A stretch of DNA of 64,000 nucleotides from HXMU1420-13 sp965228545 (GTDB lineage Bacteria > Bacteroidota > Rhodothermia > Balneolales > Balneolaceae): positions 1,984,001-2,048,000 of the forward strand of contig OZ245822.1 in the NCBI GenBank assembly GCA_965228545.1, in the 5' to 3' direction. Shown here piece after piece: positions 8,536 through 16,108 of the stretch (its first letter is position 1; the number at the start of each line of letters is the position of its first letter). Under the pieces are notes generated by a model, which saw only the letters and a program-made list of their open reading frames with translations, was not told the origin of the DNA and did not search any database. The position numbers were made by a program, and so were the translations under genes.

Positions 8536-10113
8536 TTAATCCTCTTGATATCGTTTCAAGTTGTTGATGAACTTTTCACTTGATTCGCGAATGGCTTTTT
8601 TCTCTTCATCATCTTTTTTATCGAACATATTTACCATAAAGTTCGCCCTGCCATTTTCCAGGAATGTTTCTCGCTTCTGATCAATGAAATTCCAGTATAA
8701 ATAATTAAATGGACAGGCAGTATCCCCCGTTTTTTCTTTGATCGAGTAGGAGCAACTTTTGCAGTAATCGCTCATTTTGTTGATGTAATTCCCTCCTGCT
8801 ACATACGGTTTTGAAGCTAGAACTCCTCCATCCGCAAAGGTACTCATGCCCAACACGTTTGGCAGCACCACCCATTCGTAGGCATCTAAATATCCAAACC
8901 AGAACCACTCATTAAGCTTTCTAGGATCGGTATGTGTTAGATTAGAGAAGTTACTTAGCACCATCAATCTTGGAATATGATGAGAATAACCATCTTTTAT
9001 AACCGGACGTACACATTCGCTCATGCAGTGCATTTTGGTTTCCCCAGACCAATATAAATCGGGCAACGCTTTATCGAAGCCGAAGTAATTCGTATCTCTT
9101 ACATCCGGCATCATTGCCTCATAATACACGCGAACAAATTCACGCCAACCAATAATTTGTCGTATAAAACCCTCTACTGAATTTAATCTTGCATTACCAG
9201 CGTCGTAGGCTTCTTGTGCTTTATCGCATACTTCTTTGGGATGAAGCAGCCCATTATTCAAATAGATGGATAATTGAGAATGGAAAATAACATCTTTACC
9301 TGTGGCCATAGCGTCTTCATATGGACCAAATTCATCCAATCGTTCATCAATGAATTCATTGAGCCTGTAAAGAGCTTGTCTACGAGTTACAGCAAGATCA
9401 AAACCATCTATTTCACCAAAATGATCGCCGTAGTTCTCCTCAATCAACTCTATAACTTCCTCTGTTATTTCGTCGGTTTCAGTAGTTGCAATACTTGGAA
9501 TGTTGATTTTTCTTGGGAGTTTCTTCCGATTTTCTTCATCGTAATTCCATTCACCACCCTCGGGCTCAGTCCCATCCATTAAATAGCCGGTCATTCGTCG
9601 CATATCTCGATAGAAATACTCCATTCGATAGCCGGGGGAAATTTTGTCTTTATACTCATTGGCATCAGCCAGAAAGAAATTATTGGGAATGATCTCTACT
9701 CTTCTTTCGAACTCATTTACAATCGTTTGTTGTTGCTCCCTGGTATCCCATTCAGATGCTTCCATCGTGAAAAGTGATAGATGATCCTGCTGTTCCAAAA
9801 TTTCTGTTAATGCATCCCCATACCACTTTTCCGTAGAATGATAGTACACGGGAAATCCGGCTTCCGCACATTCGATTGCAAAATGCCTCATACTACTTAG
9901 TACATACACTAACTTCTTTTTATGATAGGGTAAGCTACTCCCTTTCGCTTTCGACTCAATAAAAATCAGCAGCGGTTTTTCTTCTATCACCCAGTCGGGC
10001 CAACAATCAAGATTTAACTGATCGTGAAGTATAAATACAGCTTTTTCAGCATTTCCAAGTTCTGGTTTTTCAATGTGTTGATCAATTTGGGATAAAAAAG
10101 GTCGGTTACTCAT
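8536..10113 (-). CDS. phrB: Iron-sulphur bacterial photolyase, PhrB (6-4) type
   Basis: This 525-residue protein belongs to the deoxyribodipyrimidine photolyase-related (FeS-BCP) family, whose studied members repair (6-4) photoproducts and bind FAD, a lumazine antenna and a 4Fe-4S cluster. Four cysteines at C363, C451, C454 and C467 sit in MHCMSEC, YCKSC and TACPFNYLYW. Their spacing of 88, 3 and 13 residues equals that of the cluster ligands I recall for Agrobacterium PhrB (350, 438, 441, 454). The N-terminal alpha/beta domain begins near residue 23 (KAVFILHDQLNLDCWPDW). The catalytic FAD region includes EGFIRQIIGWREFVR. Substrate specificity is inferred from family. Confidence 0.93.
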   Translation of the reverse strand: MSNRPFLSQIDQHIEKPELGNAEKAVFILHDQLNLDCWPDWVIEEKPLLIFIESKAKGSSLPYHKKKLVYVLSSMRHFAIECAEAGFPVYYHSTEKWYGDALTEILEQQDHLSLFTMEASEWDTREQQQTIVNEFERRVEIIPNNFFLADANEYKDKISPGYRMEYFYRDMRRMTGYLMDGTEPEGGEWNYDEENRKKLPRKINIPSIATTETDEITEEVIELIEENYGDHFGEIDGFDLAVTRRQALYRLNEFIDERLDEFGPYEDAMATGKDVIFHSQLSIYLNNGLLHPKEVCDKAQEAYDAGNARLNSVEGFIRQIIGWREFVRVYYEAMMPDVRDTNYFGFDKALPDLYWSGETKMHCMSECVRPVIKDGYSHHIPRLMVLSNFSNLTHTDPRKLNEWFWFGYLDAYEWVVLPNVLGMSTFADGGVLASKPYVAGGNYINKMSDYCKSCSYSIKEKTGDTACPFNYLYWNFIDQKRETFLENGRANFMVNMFDKKDDEEKKAIRESSEKFINNLKRYQED

Positions 10114-10179
10114 ACCCCATCAAAAAGCATCCGTCAAAAAAGCGTTCCAAAAAAGGGGTTGCAAACTAGGATTATTTTA

Positions 10180-10199
10180 AATACTATGTTCTTAGTATT
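10180..10199. promoter_or_regulatory. BlaI-type operator (perfect 7-6-7 inverted repeat)
   Basis: AATACTATGTTCTTAGTATT is a perfect inverted repeat with 7-bp arms (AATACTA/TAGTATT) and a 6-bp spacer, 17 nt before the blaI-like start codon. ACTA/TAGT half sites are typical of BlaI/MecI-type operators. Autorepression of the blaI-M56 operon is the obvious reading. Confidence 0.75.
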
Positions 10200-10216
10200 A
10201 ACACAATAGTAGAAAA

Positions 10217-10597
10217 ATGAAAGCGATCCCCTTAGGCAAAACCGAACTTGAAGTTCTTCAAATTGTGTGGGAATTAGAAGAAGCCACAGTAAATGATGTA
10301 AGAAACCGAATACTTAAAAAACGGCAAGTTGCTTATACCACCATAATGACGGTAATGAAAAACCTTACTGAAAAAGGAGCTTTAAAGTATCGAAAAGAAG
10401 GGAATGCCTATGTATATAGTGCGACGCGTAAACAAGATCCGGAAAAAGTGAAAAGTAAATTATTAAACCTCACGCTTGAAAAAGTGTTTAATGGCTCTGC
10501 GGCGGCGCTGGTTCAAACACTGGTTCAAAACGAACAGGTATCTAAAGAGGAATTGGCAGAGATAAAGAAACTGATTGATAATATGGAGGAGAGATAA
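10217..10597 (+). CDS. BlaI/MecI/CopY-family transcriptional repressor
   Basis: This 126-residue winged-helix repressor shows the family N-terminus LGKTELEVLQIVWELEEATVNDVRN, a recognition helix around VAYTTIMTVMKNLTEKGAL, and a C-terminal dimerisation helix. It overlaps the M56 peptidase gene by one nucleotide (TAATG). In BlaI/BlaR1 systems the membrane peptidase senses a signal and triggers cleavage of the repressor. Here the signal need not be a beta-lactam, as no beta-lactamase or PBP gene is adjacent. An inverted-repeat operator lies immediately upstream. Confidence 0.95.
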   Translation: MKAIPLGKTELEVLQIVWELEEATVNDVRNRILKKRQVAYTTIMTVMKNLTEKGALKYRKEGNAYVYSATRKQDPEKVKSKLLNLTLEKVFNGSAAALVQTLVQNEQVSKEELAEIKKLIDNMEER

Positions 10598-12165
10598 TGG
10601 GTTTTGATTTTTCTGCCTTATCAAACTTTGGGGAGCAAGCCTTTCATCAATTTTGGATCCCTTTTTTATGGTGGACAATTCTAGTAGGTATCGTTTTGTA
10701 TCTGGTACAGAAGCGAAAATCCAATCAACCATTCTTTGATTATTACCTCCGAGTAGCACTATTGATTTCTTTCCCTACTGCTATATTTCTAAATTGGATT
10801 ATTACACCAATAACAACCCTATTTGCTGGAAGTATTACTGAATCTAGCTCTGTTTTCACAGTGCTAACGGTTCCTGTACCCGACTTATCATTTAGCACGT
10901 ATTCCTCGAATGCTTCTTCTGCCACCTTATTCAATTTTTATAGCTTTGTTGCGCTAACTACCTTTTTTGTGATAATTCTGTCTTGTTATCGAATCATTCA
11001 GATAATGATAAATTTGGTGAATCTTAGAAGGTTTCGACAAAAGCTGAAGCTAGATTTATTATCGAATCACACTCAACTTAATTCCGCTAACTTCAGATCA
11101 GCTTCGAGTTATCACTCCCAAATTTTGATCGGTTCCGCTGATGTTAGCACACCATTTACATTCGGCTGGGAAACTCCAATCATTGTAGTACCGAAATTTC
11201 TTCAAGACGATAATACTACCTTTAATATGATAGTTGCTCATGAACTGATTCACATTCACCGAAAAGATTATAAGTTGAATATTTTGATAAGCTTTATCAG
11301 AAGTTTAATTGGGTTTAATCCTCTAGTAAACCATTTGATTACTCAAATTAATGACTTTCGCGAAACATCCTGTGATCAGGAGGTTATCACTGAATTTCAT
11401 GCTTCGCCTACACAATATGCGAAGCTGATTTTCAGTGTTTCACAGTCTTCTGATCACCAACCCAACCTCCAGATCGCTTTAACCGAAGAAAGTTCAAATC
11501 TAAAAAAGCGAATACAAAATATGTCTATGATTACAAGTAAACCACAAAAAGCTCTGAATTTAGCAAGTATTGCCCTGATTGCTCTTACAGTAACGATAGC
11601 AACAGCTTGTACCGAAACATCATCACTATCTGATATTCCTGAGATGGAAAGCAAAAGCCCTCCTTTTTTAAATCTGGAACAGGTGCAATCACAAGAGTAT
11701 AAGATTTATATCGATGGTTCACTTACCGAAGTTGAAAACCTAAACGATGTAATTTTAACCGAAAACATCGGCTCATTACGGGTTGATAATTCCGGGACAA
11801 CTAAAGCAATTTATATAACCTCTAAAACTGCTGAAAAGGTGACTAACAAATACAATGAGGCGGAATTCTTCAGTAAAGTGGAACAAATGCCCGAACCGAA
11901 TGGTGGAATTAGCAGCTTATTAAAGCAAATTAACTATCCGGAAGAAGCTCGAAAAACTGGTATTGAAGGACGAGTTGTTGTGCAATTCGTAGTCGACAAA
12001 GACGGAAATGTTCAAAAACCTCAGGTGATCAAAGGTATCGGTGGCGGTTGCGATGAAGAAGCACTACGTGTGATTAAAAACACGAAGTTTACTCCCGGTT
12101 TACAAAGTGGTCAAAAAGTAAATGTTCAGATGAGTATACCAATAGTTTTCAGGCTAGAAAAGTAG
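10597..12165 (+). CDS. M56 (BlaR1-like) membrane metallopeptidase with C-terminal TonB domain
   Basis: This 522-residue protein has about four membrane segments: roughly residues 18-37, 48-70, 108-135 and a late one near 325-340 ending in ATACT. A cytoplasmic gluzincin motif HELIH supplies zinc ligands H215 and H219 and catalytic E216. After the last membrane segment comes a periplasmic region ending in a TonB C-terminal domain (about 432-520, INYPEEARKTGIEGRVVVQF). The architecture replaces the penicillin-binding sensor of BlaR1 with a TonB domain, a form common in Bacteroidota. It could sense or energise an outer-membrane partner. It is coupled to the repressor by a one-base overlap. Confidence 0.92.
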   Translation: MGFDFSALSNFGEQAFHQFWIPFLWWTILVGIVLYLVQKRKSNQPFFDYYLRVALLISFPTAIFLNWIITPITTLFAGSITESSSVFTVLTVPVPDLSFSTYSSNASSATLFNFYSFVALTTFFVIILSCYRIIQIMINLVNLRRFRQKLKLDLLSNHTQLNSANFRSASSYHSQILIGSADVSTPFTFGWETPIIVVPKFLQDDNTTFNMIVAHELIHIHRKDYKLNILISFIRSLIGFNPLVNHLITQINDFRETSCDQEVITEFHASPTQYAKLIFSVSQSSDHQPNLQIALTEESSNLKKRIQNMSMITSKPQKALNLASIALIALTVTIATACTETSSLSDIPEMESKSPPFLNLEQVQSQEYKIYIDGSLTEVENLNDVILTENIGSLRVDNSGTTKAIYITSKTAEKVTNKYNEAEFFSKVEQMPEPNGGISSLLKQINYPEEARKTGIEGRVVVQFVVDKDGNVQKPQVIKGIGGGCDEEALRVIKNTKFTPGLQSGQKVNVQMSIPIVFRLEK

Positions 12166-12190
12166 TGAAACCCAGTCTTTTTGTAAGTGA

Positions 12191-12221
12191 AAAGCGAAAT
12201 AAAAAATATTTCGCTTTTTTT
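12191..12221 (+). terminator. Intrinsic terminator after the blaI-M56 operon
   Basis: AAAGCGAAAT (12191-12200) pairs perfectly with ATTTCGCTTT (12208-12217) around a 7-nt A-rich loop, followed by Ts to 12221. It lies 26 nt after the M56 stop codon. Confidence 0.85.
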
Positions 12222-12282
12222 GTAACCATTTCAATTCCACATCGTATTCTGCCGTTGATTTATGACATAAATTCAAAAAACT

Positions 12283-12465
12283 ATGCCTGCAAAATTAAAA
12301 AAATCAAGAAAGGACAAAATGCTCGCCGGGGTTTGTGGTGGATTGGCTGAGTATTTGGGATGGGATCCAACGATTGTTCGAATTATCTTCGTTATCTGTG
12401 CCATTTTAGGCTACGGATCTCCTGCTATTATTTATTTGATCTTGGCTATTGTAATGCCTGATTAA
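12283..12465 (+). CDS. PspC-domain small membrane protein
   Basis: This 60-residue protein is a single PspC domain. A basic N-terminus (KLKKSRKDKM) is followed by the family signature LAGVCGGLAEYLGWDPTIVRI and a hydrophobic helix (FVICAILGYGSPAIIYLILAIVMP). In enterobacteria PspC couples membrane stress to the phage shock response. Stand-alone short PspC proteins are common in Bacteroidota, where their role is less defined. It lies downstream of a terminator, so it should have its own promoter in the 60 bases before it. Confidence 0.9.
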   Translation: MPAKLKKSRKDKMLAGVCGGLAEYLGWDPTIVRIIFVICAILGYGSPAIIYLILAIVMPD

Positions 12466-12526
12466 ATCCGATTGTTGGAAAATAGCGTCTCCATTCGCAT
12501 TTTAGCCTAAAATAAAGGCTATTAAA

Positions 12527-13381
12527 ATGAAAGTAGGAATTGTTGGAGATGCAACACGAGCTGTTGCCTGGGAGCAACATTTACGCCCTCATAATATTGT
12601 TAGCGAAGTAGAAATATGTGCTTCAATTCAGGATTTAGACACTGTTGATGCATGTTTTATACTAGACGAAAGTGCGCATAACTTAGACAGTTTGTTACTT
12701 GGTGTACGCAGAGGATTCCATTGCTTTTTTATAGCAAAACAACCAACTAACATTCACTTGCTCGAGAAGGTACACCGTTCTGCAAAAGAATCAGGTTGCC
12801 AAGTACAATTTTCGCAGTGGCCATCCCTCGCTCCTGCAACGCGTTGGATGATGGATAAACTACCGAGGCCTTCTTACCTACACATCAACAAAGAAGTTGA
12901 AAGAAACACTATTGTTAACCTCTTACCATCGTTTAAAAGTTACTGGATGGATGAAGTAGGTTTATGCATGAAATGGCTCGATTCTGGTATACACCATATA
13001 GAAGCAAAAGAGATTCAACTCTCGGGTTTATATCCAATTGCTATTCATCTTTTTCTCCGTTTTGATAACGGTTCAACAGCTACTATTAACATTTACACAG
13101 GGGCGGGTTCACATAGGCATCAACGTCTTGCTGCTAATAAACATGAAGTATTTGAATGCAATGTGATAGATCAAATAGTAAGGGTTGGGAGAACAAATGA
13201 ATCGAAGCGGGTATATTTTAAGAAACAAGAGTTTGATGCGAGTACTGCAGCCGAAAAAGCGGCTCTTTTATTTCTAAAATCTATTCAAATGGGTAAAGAA
13301 ACGGCCTATAATAGTTATGATGCTTTACAACTAGCAATACAAACTGAACGTATTGAGGCACGCTTGAATCAGTTTTCTTAA
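12527..13381 (+). CDS. Gfo/Idh/MocA-like oxidoreductase-fold protein
   Basis: This 284-residue protein starts with a Rossmann-like strand and turn (KVGIVGDATRAVAWE). It has a strand followed by FIAKQPTN, corresponding to the (E)KP motif of Gfo/Idh/MocA enzymes. The C-terminal part (about 125-240) fits the alpha/beta substrate domain. The dinucleotide loop is atypical (GDATRA rather than GxGxxG), and the EKP glutamate is replaced. Loss or change of catalysis is therefore possible. No sugar-metabolism gene is adjacent. I would call it an oxidoreductase-fold protein of unknown substrate. Confidence 0.65.
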   Translation: MKVGIVGDATRAVAWEQHLRPHNIVSEVEICASIQDLDTVDACFILDESAHNLDSLLLGVRRGFHCFFIAKQPTNIHLLEKVHRSAKESGCQVQFSQWPSLAPATRWMMDKLPRPSYLHINKEVERNTIVNLLPSFKSYWMDEVGLCMKWLDSGIHHIEAKEIQLSGLYPIAIHLFLRFDNGSTATINIYTGAGSHRHQRLAANKHEVFECNVIDQIVRVGRTNESKRVYFKKQEFDASTAAEKAALLFLKSIQMGKETAYNSYDALQLAIQTERIEARLNQFS

Positions 13382-13397
13382 CAGTGTGTTAAATTTG

Positions 13398-13427
13398 TGT
13401 TAACATCTCCTTTACTTTATGTTAACA
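13398..13427. promoter_or_regulatory. Paired TGTTAACA palindromes upstream of a secreted protein gene
   Basis: Two identical 8-bp palindromes TGTTAACA start at 13398 and 13420, 22 bp or two helical turns apart, with degenerate half copies on each side (GTGTTAAA at 13386, GGTAACA at 13432). They occupy the promoter region of the gene at 13470. A dimeric regulator binding side by side is plausible; the regulator is unknown. Confidence 0.4.
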
Positions 13428-13469
13428 ATTTGGTAACATTGGATAGCAACTAATTAGAGAGGTATTGCT

Positions 13470-13874
13470 ATGAAAACATTAATACTTACCCTTGTGCTAT
13501 TCCTTTTTTCAGGATTTACAAACTCAACAGCTCAGAACGCAATTGAACAAGTTGAGAATCAGAAAATTGTTACTCACCTGATAGGAGATCACTATTCAAT
13601 GACTATGTACAGCGTTGATGGTGATATTTTACAACAAGGATACTATTACAAATCAGATAACACACTACTGGAACATGGGATCTGGAAGTTATATGATTAC
13701 AATACCTATGAATTAGTAACAAAAATTAAGTTCAACAAAGGCGAGAAATTCTGGATCGAAACCAATATTGATGGCGAGTTCGTACGGATTACTCAACAAG
13801 AGATTGAAGTAAATCGCCTGAAAAACAGAATTACTGCTCTAGAAAAGCAACTAGCTGATTCTGATACAAACTAA
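13470..13874 (+). CDS. Small secreted protein with C-terminal coiled coil
   Basis: This 134-residue protein has a signal peptide (MKTLILTLVLFLFSGFTNSTAQ, about 22 residues) and a compact central region rich in Tyr and charged residues. A short coiled-coil tail follows (about 110-131, EIEVNRLKNRITALEKQLAD). It has an unusually clear Shine-Dalgarno sequence, AGAGAGGT, 7 nt before ATG, suggesting strong translation. The middle recalls toxin-antitoxin repeat or MORN-like strands (GDILQQGYYYKSDNTLLEHGIWKLY), but I do not recognise a family. It is followed by a second small gene with its own good ribosome site. Confidence 0.7.
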   Translation: MKTLILTLVLFLFSGFTNSTAQNAIEQVENQKIVTHLIGDHYSMTMYSVDGDILQQGYYYKSDNTLLEHGIWKLYDYNTYELVTKIKFNKGEKFWIETNIDGEFVRITQQEIEVNRLKNRITALEKQLADSDTN

Positions 13875-13905
13875 AATGAATTAAGAGAAAATTGAGGTAG
13901 ATATT

Positions 13906-14064
13906 ATGAAGACTGGAATTTACAATAAGTACTATAAGCTTGGATTTGAGCACTATATCAACAAGAATTATTTACACCTACAACGCCCCGACGTACAAAC
14001 TGATATTTTTTATCTAGCTGTAATTGGTGCTGTGATAATAGCGTCTATCTTAATAGGTGGTTAA
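13906..14064 (+). CDS. 52-residue single-span membrane protein
   Basis: A short frame opens at ATG 13906 behind the Shine-Dalgarno-like TTGAGGTAG and stops at TAA 14062-14064, directly abutting the stop of the convergent dehydrogenase gene. The product has a basic, Tyr-rich N-terminal half (KTGIYNKYYKLGFEHYINKN) and a C-terminal membrane helix (IFYLAVIGAVIIASILIGG). It lies 31 nt after the secreted-protein gene, and the pair probably forms an operon. Function unknown. Confidence 0.6.
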   Translation: MKTGIYNKYYKLGFEHYINKNYLHLQRPDVQTDIFYLAVIGAVIIASILIGG

Positions 14065-14919
14065 TCACTTTTTAGGCTTCATTGCCTTGAACGCCATTTT
14101 CAGTTTTTTGCGCGACATCATATCGGTGACAAAATTAAATTGACCGGCTTTTAAACTTTCTCCGCCGTCAATCACTACCGATTCACCGGTTATGTAAGGA
14201 GCTAGATCAGACATTAGGAATACCGCCAAATTGGCTAATTCCTGATGATCACCTAAACGCTTTGATGGATTTTGCTTGATCATCATTTTTTCCAGCATAG
14301 AATCCGGAACTAATCTTGCCCAAGCTCCCTTTGTTGGAAATGGACCGGGAGCAATTGCATTCACCCTGATATTATATTCTGCCCATTCATAAGCCAGTGA
14401 TTTTGTCATGGCGAGCACTCCTGCTTTAGCACAGGCTGAAGGTAACACAAAAGCCGAACCATGCTCAGCATAGGTGGTAACAATATTTAGAATACTACCG
14501 GCATGTTTGTTTTCGATCAGGTAGTTTCCAAAAGCATGCGTACAATTGAAAGTTCCGTGCAATACTATATCAACAATTGCTTTAAACCCACCCGGGGATA
14601 AATCCTCTGACGCCGACAAAAAGTTACCCGCAGCATTATTAATTAAGCCATCCAACGACCCAACGTCTTTCTTTATCGAATTGAACATTTGCTGAACCTG
14701 CTCATGATCGCGAACATCCACAGAATAAAAACTGACGAGAGCACCTGAACGCTGTTCTTTAATTTTGGCTGAGGCTTTTTCGAGCTTTTCAAGGGTTCTA
14801 CCACAGATTACAATATCAGCGCCGGCACTACATAATCCTTTTGCCATTGCTAAACCTAAACCACTTCCCCCGCCCGTAATAAGAATGGTTTTACCTTTCA
14901 TTGTGTCGGCTGTAAACAT
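14065..14919 (-). CDS. 2,4-dienoyl-CoA reductase (SDR family)
   Basis: I place the start at ATG 14919 (MFTADTMKGKTILITGGGSG), because longer readings run into the thiolase gene; this gives 284 residues. The NADPH-binding motif is GGGSGLGLA (about residues 16-24). The block TYAEHGSAFVLPSACAKAGV matches mitochondrial-type dienoyl-CoA reductase (DECR1). There the catalytic tyrosine sits in the TYAE segment and the usual SDR YxxxK tyrosine is replaced, leaving SxxxK here. PGPFPTKGAWARL and the C-terminal GGESLKAGQFN also fit. The enzyme would remove double bonds at even positions during unsaturated fatty-acid oxidation, matching the operon (thiolase, bifunctional enzyme, ligase upstream). Confidence 0.88.
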   Translation of the reverse strand: MFTADTMKGKTILITGGGSGLGLAMAKGLCSAGADIVICGRTLEKLEKASAKIKEQRSGALVSFYSVDVRDHEQVQQMFNSIKKDVGSLDGLINNAAGNFLSASEDLSPGGFKAIVDIVLHGTFNCTHAFGNYLIENKHAGSILNIVTTYAEHGSAFVLPSACAKAGVLAMTKSLAYEWAEYNIRVNAIAPGPFPTKGAWARLVPDSMLEKMMIKQNPSKRLGDHQELANLAVFLMSDLAPYITGESVVIDGGESLKAGQFNFVTDMMSRKKLKMAFKAMKPKK

Positions 14920-14921
14920 AG

Positions 14922-16106
14922 TTAGTTTTTTAAATTTTCGAATATTCCGGCTGCGCCCATTCCACCACCAATACACATGGTAACCATTCCATATTTTTTC
15001 TTTTGTGCAATCAGTTCGTGTAGAATTTGTGTGGTCAATTTTGCGCCTGTACATCCAAGCGGATGCCCCATTGCAATAGCTCCACCATTTACATTCACCA
15101 TGGATTCATCCAAATCTAATTCTCTGATTACCGCAAGCGATTGGGCTGCAAATGCTTCATTCAGCTCAATTAAGTCTATACGTTTTTGCTCTAATCCAGC
15201 TTGGTTTAATGCTTTCGGAATCGCCTCTACTGGTCCAATTCCCATAAACTCCGGAGCTACTCCTGCGGTTTGAAAAGAAACATAACGTGCCATTGGTTCG
15301 AGACTGTGTTCCTTTACGAAATCACCTGAAACCACTAAGACAGCTGCTGCCGCATCATTCATTTGGGATGAATTCCCGGCCGTTACACTTCCTTTATGTT
15401 TAAATACAGGTCGCAATTTTGCAAGTACTTCTACTGATGTGTCTGCTCGTGGACCTTCATCCTGATCGAATTGCTTTCTTTTCTCAATAATTTCACCTTC
15501 TGTGGTGATGAGCTGCTCAACTACTTCCACACTTGAAATTTGAGACTTGAATCGCTCATTCTGCCAAGCATCAATTGCTTTTTGATGACTCTGATATGCA
15601 AATACGTCCTGATCTTCACGACTGATCGTATATTTCGAAGCTACATTCTCGGCCGTCAGCCCCATGCTAATGTATATTTCGGGTCGTTGATCAGTAATCT
15701 CAGGGTTAGGTTGAAAGGATAATCCCCCCATAGGCACCATACTCATACTTTCTACTCCACCGGCAATGATGGCATCAGCCCCACCAACCATAATTCGCTC
15801 AGCGGCCATTGCAATGGTCTGTAAGCCTGATGAACAGAATCTGTTGATGGTCATTCCGGGAACCGAATCCGGCAACCCTCCAAGTAAAGCGATTTGTCGG
15901 GCTATATTTAAACCTTGAGAGGCTTCCGGAAAAGCACATCCCATAATTACATCGTCTATTGTTTCAGGATCAACAGCATTATTTCTTGTCATTAAATCTT
16001 TCACAACCGTTGCGCCCAGCGTATCAGGGTAAGTAAACCGCAGTGATCCCTTATTTGCTTTACCGCACGGAGTTCGAACTGCATCGATTATATAAGCTTC
16101 TCTCAT
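14922..16106 (-). CDS. fadA: Acetyl-CoA acyltransferase (3-ketoacyl-CoA thiolase)
   Basis: This 394-residue thiolase carries the nucleophile C91 in NRFCSSGLQ, H348 in AMGHPLGCTG and the acid/base cysteine C378 in MVTMCIGGGMG. It performs the final thiolytic step of beta-oxidation. It starts 2 nt after the stop of the bifunctional enzyme gene and ends 2 nt before the reductase start, so it is inside a tight operon. Length is standard. Confidence 0.95.
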   Translation of the reverse strand: MREAYIIDAVRTPCGKANKGSLRFTYPDTLGATVVKDLMTRNNAVDPETIDDVIMGCAFPEASQGLNIARQIALLGGLPDSVPGMTINRFCSSGLQTIAMAAERIMVGGADAIIAGGVESMSMVPMGGLSFQPNPEITDQRPEIYISMGLTAENVASKYTISREDQDVFAYQSHQKAIDAWQNERFKSQISSVEVVEQLITTEGEIIEKRKQFDQDEGPRADTSVEVLAKLRPVFKHKGSVTAGNSSQMNDAAAAVLVVSGDFVKEHSLEPMARYVSFQTAGVAPEFMGIGPVEAIPKALNQAGLEQKRIDLIELNEAFAAQSLAVIRELDLDESMVNVNGGAIAMGHPLGCTGAKLTTQILHELIAQKKKYGMVTMCIGGGMGAAGIFENLKN

Positions 16107-16108
16107 GG

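Noticed and set aside
12165..12350. A 61-codon frame covering the terminator and the PspC start
   Set aside because: It runs through an intrinsic terminator and is a shadow of pspC in another frame.
14920..15054. A 45-codon N-terminal extension of the dienoyl-CoA reductase
   Set aside because: It lies entirely inside the thiolase coding sequence and reads as low-quality sequence; the family N-terminus starts right after ATG 14919.
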